Assembly (NCBI GenBank): GCA_000416085.1
Contig: KE356579.1
Location: 2,537,017-2,542,183 of the forward strand
Length of the DNA stretch: 5,167 bases
Direction of reading: 5' to 3'
Source of the DNA: a halophilic archaeon J07HX64
GTDB lineage: Archaea > Halobacteriota > Halobacteria > Halobacteriales > Haloarculaceae
The notes under the pieces are model-generated. The model had not been told where the DNA came from. It worked only from the letters and a program-made list of their open reading frames with translations, and ran no database searches. Positions 4,708-5,167 of this stretch are shown in pieces. The stretch's first letter is position 1, and every line of letters begins with the position of its first letter. Made by a program: the position numbers and the translations under genes.

Positions 4708-5167
4708 GCGAGGCTGGGCTCACAGTCGTCACCGCGGTCAGAGACATCGCCGAACGGCTCGAAACCGAGCGGGCACACCTCACCGAACTCGACTCCGCAA
4801 TCGGTGACGCCGACCACGGGGGGAACATGGCACGAGGCTGGGCGGCAGCGGCCGAGACAGTCGAGGAACTGGACGACCCCGACCCAGCGACGGTCGTCCA
4901 GACCACCGGCAAGACACTGCTGTCGGAGGTTGGCGGTGCGTCCGGACCGCTCTACGGCGGGTCGCTCGTGTTCGCCGCCGCCGAACTCGACGGCGGAATC
5001 GACCGTGAGAGCGTCGTCGGGTTCGCCGAAACCTACCTGGAGAAGGTGCAGGACCGCGGTGACGCCGAGGTTGGCGACCAGACGATGGTCGACGCGCTCG
5101 TCCCCGCGGTGCAGACGTTCAAGAAGTCGATTGAGACCGATGACCTGCCCCCCGGTGAGGCGCTGGC
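4704..5167 (+). CDS. dhaL: Dihydroxyacetone kinase subunit DhaL, 3' end cut
   Basis: DhaL holds a tightly bound ADP with magnesium; in the PTS system the ADP is re-phosphorylated in place by DhaM, and the phosphate then goes to dihydroxyacetone on DhaK. The window contains 154 of about 210 expected residues and no stop. The metal-binding motif LDSAIGDADHGGNMARG (29-45) has Asp30, Asp35 and Asp37, matching the three aspartates of E. coli DhaL, followed by GGASGPLYG (77-85), the nucleotide-binding loop, and GDQTMVDAL (124-132). The ATG shares four bases with the dhaK stop (ATGA, 4704-4707), and no ribosome-binding sequence precedes it, so translation is probably coupled to dhaK. The next gene would be expected to be dhaM. 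Confidence 0.97.
   Translation, partial: MSEAGLTVVTAVRDIAERLETERAHLTELDSAIGDADHGGNMARGWAAAAETVEELDDPDPATVVQTTGKTLLSEVGGASGPLYGGSLVFAAAELDGGIDRESVVGFAETYLEKVQDRGDAEVGDQTMVDALVPAVQTFKKSIETDDLPPGEAL

Overview
The window looks like chromosomal DNA from a halophilic archaeon (class Halobacteria). It is GC-rich through most of its length, and the encoded proteins are acidic (Asp/Glu/Val/Ala rich). Several starts lie about 25-30 bases behind an AT-rich TATA-like box with no Shine-Dalgarno sequence, as expected for leaderless haloarchaeal transcripts. It also contains a small haloarchaeal protein of the MGFGSYDES type and archaeal dhaK/dhaL genes. This assignment rests on composition and recognised families; no database was searched.

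Left part (1-1101). Two short genes lie on the minus strand. The more leftward one (73-510) reads as a small Tat-exported lipoprotein with a twin-arginine stretch and an LSGC lipobox. Its only in-frame ATG ahead of the signal peptide is followed at once by TGA, so the gene appears broken or mis-started. Base composition here is lower in GC than elsewhere. Upstream is a 61-residue acidic protein (633-818), recalled as the DUF5786 type. The 819-1101 stretch holds no gene I can support.

Middle part (1102-3395). A long, near-perfect palindrome (1102-1161) with a T-run on its minus-strand downstream side closes a minus-strand NAD(P)-binding, NmrA/SDR-like gene (1156-1911) and contains that gene's stop codon. 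Across a 223-bp divergent intergenic region are two plus-strand genes I do not recognise (2135-2872 and 2988-3395), each with its own TATA-like element.

Right part (3396-5167). A 313-bp non-coding stretch leads to the dihydroxyacetone kinase operon. dhaK (3709-4707) overlaps dhaL (from 4704, cut by the window end) by 4 bp. DhaK binds dihydroxyacetone covalently through a histidine; DhaL carries the ADP/Mg cofactor. In the PTS-type system the phosphate comes from a DhaM protein, so dhaM would be expected just past the window edge. A 19-bp near-palindrome sits between the dhaK TATA box and its start codon and is the best operator candidate in the window. The window as a whole is mostly ordinary chromosome. 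The most notable points are the stop at codon 2 of the lipoprotein, the dhaK operator candidate and the IS200/IS605-like palindrome used as a gene end.
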